This document shows, in pieces, positions 1 to 5,528 of a stretch of 5,778 bases of DNA. The translations under genes were made by a program, and so were the position numbers. Positions within the stretch are counted from its first letter, which is position 1. Each line of letters opens with the position of its first letter. The notes beneath the pieces are model-generated. The model did no database searches and was not told the DNA's origin. It saw only the letters and a list, made by a program, of their open reading frames with translations. This DNA comes from Desulfurococcales archaeon (GTDB lineage: Archaea > Thermoproteota > Thermoprotei_A > Sulfolobales > Desulfurococcaceae), in the NCBI GenBank assembly GCA_027028805.1, contig JALVHX010000046.1, positions 1 to 5,778 on the forward strand, written 5' to 3'.

Positions 1-749
1 ATGTATACGTCGACATATACTCCGAAGGCCCCGACGCGTACTCGGCGGGCCTAGCCATAATATCCCTCCTAGCCCTCACCGCATGGATCCATAGGGCTAG
101 GAGAAGGCTCCTGGAGCGCCAAGTGCTTCTCAGGCTGGCCGTGCTCGCCGCCGTCTACGCGGTGGCCCTCGCCTCGATCTCGATATATGTCTCCGCTTAC
201 TCCGTTACAAGGGTTAGCGTATACGGTATGAGGAAGCCGGCGGAGCTCAACGTGACAGCCGTCTCCACCGGCGCCTTCAGGCTCGGCATACTCGACCCGG
301 ATATAAGGTATCCATCGATAATAATGGTTAAGTCTAAGACGCCGTTCAGCGTGATAATAGCCTACTATGAGGAGATCAACGGCTCATATGTGCTTAGGGA
401 CTCGGAGAACCTGACAAGCCTCACCACGTACTATACGGGATACATAGAGCCCCTCGGGCGCCCTGAGAGGGGGAGAAACGTTCTCGTGCTCGCGATGCCC
501 GCGGACAGCATTATCGTTGAGTATAGGAAGGTTTATTTCGTGGAAGAGAACCCTGAGCCCCAGCCGCTCATAAAGCTAGCCCCGTCGATAACAACGGCGT
601 CGCTGGTCGCGTTGGCGGCGTTCACGTCGCTTAAGGAGCAGCGCAGTAGCCCGCGCCGCGCCATGGCCGGCGGGGGCGGCGAGCCTGCCGCGGAGCCTGC
701 CGGGATAGAGGGTGTGTCTGGGCAGAATTCTCGTGTGAACCAATATTAG
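1..749 (+). CDS. Multi-pass membrane protein with extracellular glycosylatable domain, 5' partial
   Basis: The reading frame is open to the left edge (first full codon at base 3), so the GTG at 123 is internal and not a start. The visible 248 residues show a hydrophobic helix at about 14-29, a basic cytosolic turn (RARRR, 31-35), a second helix at about 42-67, a roughly 120-residue segment rich in beta-formers, a third helix at about 189-210, and a short tail with Gly/Ala/Pro/Glu-rich sequence. Three N-glycosylation sequons (NVT, NGS, NLT) lie between helices 2 and 3. With the basic turn, they place this segment outside the membrane and the C-terminus in the cytoplasm. I do not recognise the family. 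It is codirectional with the ATPase/VWA pair 92 bp downstream, but whether it is co-transcribed or functionally linked is unknown. Confidence is high that this is a real membrane protein gene and low on its role. Confidence 0.8.
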   Translation, partial: VYVDIYSEGPDAYSAGLAIISLLALTAWIHRARRRLLERQVLLRLAVLAAVYAVALASISIYVSAYSVTRVSVYGMRKPAELNVTAVSTGAFRLGILDPDIRYPSIIMVKSKTPFSVIIAYYEEINGSYVLRDSENLTSLTTYYTGYIEPLGRPERGRNVLVLAMPADSIIVEYRKVYFVEENPEPQPLIKLAPSITTASLVALAAFTSLKEQRSSPRRAMAGGGGEPAAEPAGIEGVSGQNSRVNQY

Positions 750-760
750 GGGTAAAGCCC

Positions 761-770
761 TATTTCTTCT
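761..770 (+). terminator. Possible pyrimidine/T-rich terminator after the membrane protein gene
   Basis: TATTTCTTCT lies 11 nt past the stop codon. Archaeal RNA polymerase can stop on short U-rich tracts without a hairpin. The tract is interrupted by C, so this is a weak candidate. Confidence 0.25.
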
Positions 771-808
771 AGGAGAAGGCGTGTCCCGGCGTATCGGTAT
801 AGGTGGGC

Positions 809-839
809 CCTGGATAAACCATACATCGAGGGATCCAGG
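809..839 (+). repeat. 7-bp inverted repeat enclosing the Shine-Dalgarno of the ATPase gene
   Basis: CCTGGAT at 809-815 and ATCCAGG at 833-839 are perfect inverted copies separated by 17 nt. The loop holds GAGGG (828-832), the likely ribosome-binding site for the TTG start at 842. If a transcript covers this region it could fold into a hairpin immediately before the start codon. Part of the right arm is GGATCC, itself a palindrome, so chance is not excluded. Confidence 0.4.
828..832 (+). promoter_or_regulatory. Shine-Dalgarno GAGGG that sets the TTG start at 842
   Basis: GAGGG lies 9 nt before TTG 842. The frame is closed by TAA at 815-817, and no ATG, GTG or TTG lies between that stop and 842. 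The only nearby alternative, GTG 857, has no purine-rich motif at the right distance. A leaderless transcript driven by the ATAAA at 814-818 is another possibility. Confidence 0.55.
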
Positions 840-841
840 TC

Positions 842-1990
842 TTGGTTGGAAGCGGCGTGAAGGAGCTTCTCGTCACAGCCCATAGGTTTGTCGAGGAGCT
901 TGCGAAACCATTTGTTGGGAGAGAGGAGGAGGCGCGAGCGATAGCGCTCTCGATTATCTCGGGCGAGCACATAGTATTGATAGGCGAGCCGGGCACCGCT
1001 AAGTCGGCGCTGGCGCGGCGTGCCGCGGAGCTCATAAACGCTCGTTTCTTCAAATACCTGTTGACGAAGTTCACCGAGCCCGACGAGCTCTTCGGGCCCC
1101 TGGATATAAGTGCTCTGAAGCAGGGCCGCTATGTGAGGATCACGAGGAACAAGCTCCCGGAGGCCGAGATAGCGTTTATAGACGAGATATTCAACGCGAA
1201 CTCCGCTATACTAAACATGTTTCTAACAATAATGAATGAGCGCATAGTGTATGATGGCTACAACGAGATAAAGGTCCCCCTCTGGACGATGATAGCCGCC
1301 ACAAACACTGTGCCGGATGAGCCGGAGCTCCAGGCACTTTATGACAGGTTCCTTTACAGGCACTTTGTGAAGCCGGTTAGCGAGGACAAGTGGCTCGACC
1401 TCCTAGACGCGGCCTGGAGGATAGAGGCAGGCTACTACTCAGCGGCCGAGCCGTTGCTGAGCATGGATGAGATAAGGATGCTTAACAAGCTGATATTCGA
1501 GGTTGATCTCAGCGGGATCAAGGAGAAGCTTGTCAAGCTGTACGCGGTTTTCGAGGACCACGGCATACATGTCACTGATAGGCGTAAGGGGAAGGCGTTG
1601 AAGGCTATAGCGGCCAACGCCCTCCTGGAGGAGAGGCTGAAGGCCACCGAGGAGGATCTAATGGTGCTGAGGATAATAGCGCCGAGAGACGCCGATGAGA
1701 CTGAGCAGGTTCTAGCCATACTCCTGGACGAGATAAAGGCCACCGAGCGGCACCTCAAAGAGCTCTCGGAGATAGAGGCTAATATAAGGGAGATCAAGAA
1801 CTATGTTGCGAGAACCACGGAGTTCGAGCCAAGGCTCGTGGATTACCTGAACAGTCTCCAGACCACGAGGAACAAGCTCAAGAAGCTTGCGGAGGAGACG
1901 ACAAATGATCTCGTCAGGCAGAGGGCTAACGATGTGCTAGCCGAGGTGAACGAGGCCATAGATCTTATACGTAGAAAGATAGGGCTCTAG
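842..1990 (+). CDS. RavA-like MoxR-family AAA+ ATPase
   Basis: This 382-residue protein is a MoxR-type AAA+ ATPase, likely a hexameric ATP-driven remodelling factor working with the VWA protein encoded next door. Visible motifs are Walker A GEPGTAKS (48-55), the MoxR/RavA signature KFTEPDELFGPLDI (76-89), Walker B AFIDEIF (111-117), NER (132-134), sensor 1 IAATN (151-155), a candidate arginine finger in YDRF (Arg169), and sensor 2 TDRRKGKAL (245-253). The TDRR motif resembles the SDRR of bacterial RavA and places it in the RavA subgroup rather than the MoxR proteins paired with DUF58. After the AAA+ module (to about 280), the remaining 100 residues are charged and helical with heptad-like leucines. 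E. coli RavA is about 498 residues and carries the LARA domain that binds LdcI; the length here leaves no room for one. The start is TTG, chosen from the Shine-Dalgarno and the upstream stop. No active-site residue is missing. The family call is strong; cellular clients cannot be read from sequence. Confidence 0.93.
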   Translation: MVGSGVKELLVTAHRFVEELAKPFVGREEEARAIALSIISGEHIVLIGEPGTAKSALARRAAELINARFFKYLLTKFTEPDELFGPLDISALKQGRYVRITRNKLPEAEIAFIDEIFNANSAILNMFLTIMNERIVYDGYNEIKVPLWTMIAATNTVPDEPELQALYDRFLYRHFVKPVSEDKWLDLLDAAWRIEAGYYSAAEPLLSMDEIRMLNKLIFEVDLSGIKEKLVKLYAVFEDHGIHVTDRRKGKALKAIAANALLEERLKATEEDLMVLRIIAPRDADETEQVLAILLDEIKATERHLKELSEIEANIREIKNYVARTTEFEPRLVDYLNSLQTTRNKLKKLAEETTNDLVRQRANDVLAEVNEAIDLIRRKIGL

Positions 1991-2001
1991 GATGCATAGC
2001 C

Positions 2002-3342
2002 ATGTCCACCGGCTCTAGGAGAAGGCTTATCCTAAGGGAGTCCCTGAAGGGAGTGCTACGTAGAATAAACTATGCTGATCCACTGGTCAGGTATAGGGGC
2101 TCCAAGGTAATAAGGCTGGCCAGGATACTCGGCGATACAGAGGAGCCCGGGCTAAGCCTCCCCATGGCCATTGATATATTCTATACATTCTACCTGCCCG
2201 CCCCCGTCCTCGAGGAACGCTACAACCTCCCCAGGAGCCTATGGTTCCAGCACAGGATAATAGACACGCTTCTCTCGGGAAGCTTTATACATGATATAAG
2301 GAGCAAGACTGTTGTCGACGGCTTAATGAGCAGTATAGCGGCCGGCGTGTTTCTAACAGAGCTTAGAAGCGAGCTTGAGAAGAAAATACAGTATAGGGGC
2401 GAGGGCAGGAGCCGGCCAAGAAGCCTCGAGGAGTATAGGGAGGAGGTCACAGAGGAGGAGCTCAGGAAAAGCGTTGAGAAAGCCATGGCTAATACTATGA
2501 GGGATGTCGAGAACGCGAAGAAGATCAGGAGCATCATAGAGGGGGATCAGCCCGGCAACGTGAGCATGCTAGCCTACGAGGAGTATGCGCCTGAACTAAT
2601 AAAGCTGGCCAGGAACACGGAGGTCGTAAAGATACTGGAGATACTGGCGGGCTTCAAGCCGTGGAGCGTGAATATCCCTGAGAGGAGGAGGCGGAGCAAG
2701 CACGGCGAGATAACTGGATACGAGCTTGGGAAAGAGATAGAGCGCATAGTTCCCTCGGTTCTCGCCATGCCCGACGAGGTTTTCTATCTAAAGCTTCTAG
2801 AGGGGAGACTGCTTCTCTACCAGAAGCTGTTGAGCCAGGGCAAGGGCCCATTATACGTGTTGATTGATAAGAGCGGAAGCATGGATGGAACGAAGATCAT
2901 CTGGGCCAAGGCCGTGGCGCTCTCCCTCTACATGAGGAGCCTTAGGGAGCACCGGGAGTTTTATCTACGCTTCTTCGACAGCGCCCCCTATCCCATGGCC
3001 AAGATCGATAAGAGGCCCAAGGTTAAGCAGGCGCTTAAGCTGATGGAGTATATTGCGAGGATCAAAGGGAGCGGGGGAACAGATATCTCCAAGGCGATTC
3101 TATCAGCGTGCAACGATATAAGGACGGGGAGCGTAAGGGAGACAAGCGACATAGTATTAATCACCGATGGCGTCGACAGGATAGCGGAGCAGGTTGTATC
3201 ATATAATCTGAAGAAGAGCAATGCGCGCCTAATAACAGTCATGATAATGGGGGATAATAAGAGCCTCCGCCGCATATCCACGAAGTATCTTACAGTGAAG
3301 AGGCTCAGCAGAGAGGATATGTTGAAGGTGGTGGAGGCCTAG
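2002..3342 (+). CDS. ViaA-like VWA (CoxE/COG2425-type) protein
   Basis: This 446-residue protein has a helical, charged N-terminal region (1-280) and a C-terminal VWA domain (about 284-440). The metal-binding MIDAS motif is complete: D289-x-S291-x-S293, T360 in GSGGT, and D389 in ITDG. The residues just before the VWA (GEITGYELGKEIERIVPS, 235-252) and the WAKA motif after the MIDAS loop (301-304) resemble, from memory, the matching part of bacterial ViaA. ViaA is about 483 residues, so length also fits. A basic patch ERRRRSKH (227-234) precedes this linker. In bacteria ViaA stimulates RavA ATPase and links it to client complexes such as respiratory enzymes; the same partnership is inferred here from adjacency. 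Start ATG 2002 follows the ATPase stop by 11 bp, so the two are almost certainly co-transcribed; its own Shine-Dalgarno is weak. The stop overlaps the stop of the convergent minus-strand gene. The protein lacks a signal peptide or membrane segment and should be cytosolic. Confidence 0.9.
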   Translation: MSTGSRRRLILRESLKGVLRRINYADPLVRYRGSKVIRLARILGDTEEPGLSLPMAIDIFYTFYLPAPVLEERYNLPRSLWFQHRIIDTLLSGSFIHDIRSKTVVDGLMSSIAAGVFLTELRSELEKKIQYRGEGRSRPRSLEEYREEVTEEELRKSVEKAMANTMRDVENAKKIRSIIEGDQPGNVSMLAYEEYAPELIKLARNTEVVKILEILAGFKPWSVNIPERRRRSKHGEITGYELGKEIERIVPSVLAMPDEVFYLKLLEGRLLLYQKLLSQGKGPLYVLIDKSGSMDGTKIIWAKAVALSLYMRSLREHREFYLRFFDSAPYPMAKIDKRPKVKQALKLMEYIARIKGSGGTDISKAILSACNDIRTGSVRETSDIVLITDGVDRIAEQVVSYNLKKSNARLITVMIMGDNKSLRRISTKYLTVKRLSREDMLKVVEA

Positions 3343-3343
3343 G
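3338..3343. other. CCTAGG palindrome serving as both convergent stop codons
   Basis: The six bases CCTAGG contain TAG on the plus strand (3340-3342, end of the VWA gene) and TAG on the minus strand (3341-3339, end of the winged-helix gene). The genes overlap by 4 nt and leave no intergenic space, so each transcript must end inside the neighbouring gene. Confidence 0.9.
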
Positions 3344-4019
3344 CGCGCTCCACCACGCCATGTTTTCCCTGCCCTGTGTTCTCCGAGGACTCCATGAACA
3401 GCCTTATTATCTCCTCGTAGACGCGTAGATATATCTTCCCCTTCTCGGTTATAACCAGGTCTCCTCCCTTCATAGCGATGAGCCCTTTCTCCAAGAGCAT
3501 GTTTATATATTTAAAGAACTGGTCGCTGTTAAAGCTACAGTAGCCCTGTATCCTGGCCTTGCTACGGTATCCCCGATAAAGCATGCCTAGGATGCAGTAT
3601 ACGCGGTCATAGTTGCTCCTCGCCTTGCCTATATACATGGCTATATAGTGCTCTGCATCCATCAACGTGATCCTGCCGGTATCGTATTTTCCGCGGGGAA
3701 GAGCACCCCTATAGATCTTCGAGAGATCAAGGAGGAGCCTGAGGAGGCGGAGGCCTTTATCCGTGATACAGTATACATCGTTCTCAACTGAGACGAAGCC
3801 ATACCTGACAAGCGCCGCCAGGTACCTGTTAAGCCTCGGCCCATCTATCCCGACGCTCTCCCTTATCGCCTTCCTATCCGCGCATTCGATCGTGGAGTAT
3901 AATATGTTGCTAGCGATCTGTAGCTGATCACGCCTCTTCGTCTTAGCTGAAAAATACTTAGCTCCAGAGCTCATCTCAGGATCATCACCCATATATGTAG
4001 CGGCTGGCCCGGAGGCCAA
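3339..4019 (-). CDS. Tandem winged-helix DNA-binding protein, putative transcription regulator
   Basis: This protein of 226 residues (from TTG 4019) contains two winged-helix domains that look like copies of one another. The first spans about 30-97 and ends in the wing VENDVYCITDKGLRLL. The second spans about 135-201 and ends in GGDLVITEKGKIYL. Both follow the pattern helix, turn, recognition helix, 'L..GF/LI', hairpin, 'IT.KG', typical of the archaeal HTH_45-type family. A linker of about 38 residues with a basic stretch joins them. Such proteins are usually DNA-binding regulators; the target is unknown. The start is uncertain: TTG 4019, ATG 3992 and ATG 3974 are all in frame, none with a clear Shine-Dalgarno, and the first 25 residues look dispensable, so ATG 3992 or 3974 may be the true start. 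It ends convergently on the VWA gene with a 4-nt overlap. It is separated from the SSB operon by a 127-bp spacer and probably has its own promoter. Confidence 0.8.
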   Translation of the reverse strand: MASGPAATYMGDDPEMSSGAKYFSAKTKRRDQLQIASNILYSTIECADRKAIRESVGIDGPRLNRYLAALVRYGFVSVENDVYCITDKGLRLLRLLLDLSKIYRGALPRGKYDTGRITLMDAEHYIAMYIGKARSNYDRVYCILGMLYRGYRSKARIQGYCSFNSDQFFKYINMLLEKGLIAMKGGDLVITEKGKIYLRVYEEIIRLFMESSENTGQGKHGVVERA

Positions 4020-4053
4020 GGGGGGTAATGATGTGCCAGCAACATATTACCTG

Positions 4054-4086
4054 GTTATACAACAAATAATATTGTATGATAAAAAA
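4054..4086 (-). promoter_or_regulatory. AT-rich candidate promoter of the winged-helix gene
   Basis: Read on the minus strand this stretch contains TTTTTTATC, CAATATTATTTG and GTATAAC, any of which could act as a TATA element. The last would put a transcript start near 4030, just ahead of TTG 4019; the first would give a leader of a few dozen bases. No single element clearly wins. Confidence 0.35.
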
Positions 4087-4139
4087 TCCCTATTATATAT
4101 TCCCCTTCCCCATTGATGAAACATTAGGGGAGAGGGGAA
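4081..4139 (-). terminator. Stem-loop plus T6 tract ending the ssb operon
   Basis: On the minus strand, just after the stop codon of the PqqD-like gene, TTCCCC-TT-CCCC (4100-4111) and GGGG-AGA-GGGGAA (4127-4139) can pair around a 15-nt loop with one small internal bulge. A T6 run (4081-4086) follows about 14 nt further on. The position after the last gene of the operon and before the next minus-strand gene fits a terminator. The T run may also overlap the promoter of the winged-helix gene. Confidence 0.55.
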
Positions 4140-4146
4140 ACTGTGT

Positions 4147-4536
4147 TTAGCCGGGCTCCTTGAACACTACGAGATGTGCTGATGCAAGTGTTTCGAGGGC
4201 GAGGACGAGGGGCTCATGTGTTTCCTCAACGCTTATGCCTAGCTCCCTGCTCATTCTCTCGCTTATCTCGTTGACCGTGTGTTTTCCGTCGCATAGGAGC
4301 CATATATAGTATGCGAGCGGGCTCAGCTTATATATCTCCTCGTCGCTTACCGCTACAACGAACGATACGTCCTCCTCGCTTTCACCCTCGTGCTCTTCGC
4401 CAAGATAGGCTCCGCGCCTAACCGGTATTTTCTCCCTTATAACATTATATTTGGTCTCGTAAACAGGGCTTACCCGGCTTTCCTCCGCGCCGGGTTCTTC
4501 TCCCGGCTGTTTTCCATTGAGAGGCGTCTCGGCCAT
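4147..4536 (-). CDS. PqqD-like (RRE-fold) small protein
   Basis: This protein of 129 residues has an acidic, probably disordered N-terminal half (1-56) and a C-terminal domain (about 57-126) matching the PqqD family pattern: a strand pair, then LSPLAYYIWLLCDGKHTV (71-88), a helix EISERMSREL, and a final helix ending LASAHLVV. PqqD-fold domains (RiPP recognition elements) bind leader peptides for modifying enzymes in bacteria; stand-alone archaeal copies are of unknown role. No radical-SAM enzyme, precursor peptide or PQQ gene is visible nearby. The start ATG 4536 has a good Shine-Dalgarno, GAGAGGA, 6 nt upstream on the minus strand. It lies 50 bp downstream of ssb with no promoter-like gap, so co-transcription with ssb is likely, which hints at a role around SSB, DNA, or simply shared expression. 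A single Cys (C82) precedes the DG turn. The family call is good; the function is not known. Confidence 0.8.
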   Translation of the reverse strand: MAETPLNGKQPGEEPGAEESRVSPVYETKYNVIREKIPVRRGAYLGEEHEGESEEDVSFVVAVSDEEIYKLSPLAYYIWLLCDGKHTVNEISERMSRELGISVEETHEPLVLALETLASAHLVVFKEPG

Positions 4537-4586
4537 AAGGGATCCTCTCGCTATGCCTTGTTCATCCGGGAGGCTCTGACGGCTTG

Positions 4587-4997
4587 CTAGTAGGTTCTCC
4601 TGCTGAACCCTCTCCTCTGCCTGCCCCAGTTTTCGGGGGCCGTGGGGGCGTCTTCGGGGATCTCTTCTGCCGGAGGAGCCTCCTCGTCGCCTAGCTCCTT
4701 GACCTCGCTTCTCCTACCTATGTTAACCTGGACCTGTCCCCTGTAAGCGGTTGTCCAGGCGCCGGATATCTCGACTACTTTCCCCTCCTCTATTGTGCCT
4801 GCCTTGCTTCCCCACGCGGTGACTTTCACGCGCCCGGTCTCGTCGCCTATTACGGCGTCGCTTATTGTTCTAGGGCCCTTACGTGTCTGGATCACGCGTG
4901 CGGGGCCTGCCTCGAGGACTCGGCCCTTTATGGTTACGTCTTCTTCTCCGGGCTTGAGATCAATAATGGATTTACGGTTTTTCTCCTGTTCGGACAT
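4587..4997 (-). CDS. ssb: Crenarchaeal single-stranded DNA-binding protein (single OB fold)
   Basis: This 136-residue protein binds single-stranded DNA in replication and repair, like Sulfolobus SSB (about 148 residues). The OB fold covers about 12-100. It shows RVLEAGPARVIQTRKG, ISDAVIGDETGRVKVTAWG (45-63) and WTTAYRGQVQVN (81-92), which follow the Sulfolobus protein closely from memory. The DNA-stacking aromatics map to W62, W81 and Y85; the last is Phe in Sulfolobus. After the fold comes an acidic, Pro-rich tail (101-123) with the shared PEDAPTAP motif, then a short basic end GRQRRGFSRRTY. The Sulfolobus tail continues with a Gly/Arg region and an acidic tip that are absent here. The start ATG 4997 has Shine-Dalgarno AGGAGT 9 nt upstream and a TATA box beyond it. 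It is the first gene of a likely two-gene operon with the PqqD-like gene. Confidence 0.95.
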   Translation of the reverse strand: MSEQEKNRKSIIDLKPGEEDVTIKGRVLEAGPARVIQTRKGPRTISDAVIGDETGRVKVTAWGSKAGTIEEGKVVEISGAWTTAYRGQVQVNIGRRSEVKELGDEEAPPAEEIPEDAPTAPENWGRQRRGFSRRTY

Positions 4998-5006
4998 ACG
5001 GGTTCG

Positions 5007-5012
5007 ACTCCT
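5007..5012 (-). promoter_or_regulatory. Shine-Dalgarno AGGAGT of ssb
   Basis: On the minus strand AGGAGT lies 9 nt before ATG 4997. It supports that start and a leadered, rather than leaderless, ssb transcript. Confidence 0.6.
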
Positions 5013-5052
5013 ATACGAGTTATGGGATGCTTCACCCTATGCACTAGCCTCC

Positions 5053-5060
5053 TTTATAAA
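5053..5060 (-). promoter_or_regulatory. TATA box of the ssb operon
   Basis: TTTATAAA is a near-ideal archaeal TATA element. Transcription would begin about 25 nt downstream on the minus strand, near 5030, giving a leader of roughly 30 nt that includes the Shine-Dalgarno. The element is self-complementary, but no rightward gene begins within reach. It is bracketed by a 6-bp inverted repeat (CACTAG 5042-5047, CTAGTG 5062-5067). Confidence 0.6.
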
Positions 5061-5074
5061 ACTAGTGGGAGGGG

Positions 5075-5090
5075 CCGCGGAGACCCGCGG
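5075..5090 (-). terminator. GC-rich hairpin after the small unknown gene
   Basis: CCGCGG at 5075-5080 and again at 5085-5090 can pair around a 4-nt AGAC loop. It lies 14 nt downstream of the stop of the minus-strand gene at 5104-5433, between that gene and the ssb TATA box. A T-rich stretch (TAGTTTTATAAA) follows. It could terminate the upstream transcript, but in archaea the hairpin itself may not be needed, and both arms are self-palindromic, so an alternative role is possible. Confidence 0.4.
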
Positions 5091-5103
5091 GGCTCCACCG
5101 GCT

Positions 5104-5433
5104 TTATAGAAGACGCATTCTCCAGCCCTTGAGCTCCTCCAGCGCGGCCGCCGCCTCGGCCAGGCTTATACTGAAGCTCTCCAGCTCGTCTAGGAGCCCC
5201 TTCTCCCTCCTCTTGTTCAAGAGCTTGCCAGCCACAACCATTGATACGCCTATAGTGGTGGATATCATGGTTGGATCAGGTACCACGAGGAAGAACCCCG
5301 AGGTCTTGAGGAGCTTCTTGCCGAGCCTGTTGGGTCCTCCCCGTATAGCATAGACGGCGTCCTCCGCGGTCTCCGCGACCTCCCTCGCGATCTCCTCCAG
5401 CTCCCCCATGAACCACACCCCCGTGCTAGTCAT
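5104..5433 (-). CDS. Small protein of unknown function with hydrophobic centre
   Basis: This protein has 109 residues and I do not recognise the family. The N-terminal part (10-44) is a charged helix-like segment, followed by a hydrophobic stretch (45-72) containing FFLVVPDPTM and IGVSMVVAGKLL, then a basic turn (NKRREKG, 73-79) and a second amphipathic helix (80-103). The hydrophobic stretch could be one membrane helix or a re-entrant hairpin broken by PDP; positive charges flank it on both sides. Two starts are possible. ATG 5433 sits about 24 nt from a TATA-like TATTTTTA and would be leaderless; ATG 5409 is preceded by a GGGGTG that could serve as a ribosome site, and it gives MGELEEIAREV. 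The gene is codirectional with ssb but separated from it by a hairpin and the ssb promoter, so it is probably a separate unit. Base and codon use match the neighbours, so it looks like a genuine gene. Confidence 0.7.
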   Translation of the reverse strand: MTSTGVWFMGELEEIAREVAETAEDAVYAIRGGPNRLGKKLLKTSGFFLVVPDPTMISTTIGVSMVVAGKLLNKRREKGLLDELESFSISLAEAAAALEELKGWRMRLL

Positions 5434-5453
5434 TAGTCGCTCATCGAGCTGGG

Positions 5454-5461
5454 TAAAAATA
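5454..5461 (-). promoter_or_regulatory. Candidate TATA box of the small unknown gene
   Basis: Minus-strand TATTTTTA is centred about 24 nt before ATG 5433, the spacing expected for a leaderless archaeal transcript. The element departs somewhat from the TTTATA-type consensus. Confidence 0.4.
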
Positions 5462-5528
5462 GGGGGATGGGATACTACCGGGTAAACACCGTGGAGACGA
5501 GCTCCTGTGAATAAAACGGTTCAGGGAG

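Noticed and set aside
123..125. GTG as start of a 208-residue protein
   Set aside because: The same frame continues upstream to the window edge through a plausible membrane helix and a basic cytosolic turn, and no ribosome-binding site precedes the GTG.
1435..1797. Long minus-strand open frame inside the ATPase gene, and similar frames opposite the VWA and winged-helix genes
   Set aside because: They are Ser/Leu-rich translations opposite well-supported coding sequence, without motifs or ribosome-binding sites.
4112..4126. TTGATGA resembling a C box of a C/D guide RNA
   Set aside because: It has a T where the consensus wants a purine, no D box CTGA lies at a suitable distance in the spacer, and the sequence is better explained as the loop of the terminator-like stem.
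4996..5015. GGGTTCGACTCC looks like the T-arm/B-box of a tRNA
   Set aside because: The stem around it pairs poorly, no acceptor, D or anticodon arms can be found around it, and it overlaps the ssb start and Shine-Dalgarno.
5451..5482. Four G-tracts that might form a G-quadruplex
   Set aside because: Two of the loops are 8 nt, beyond the usual limit, and the tracts overlap the promoter of the minus-strand gene; there is no independent support.
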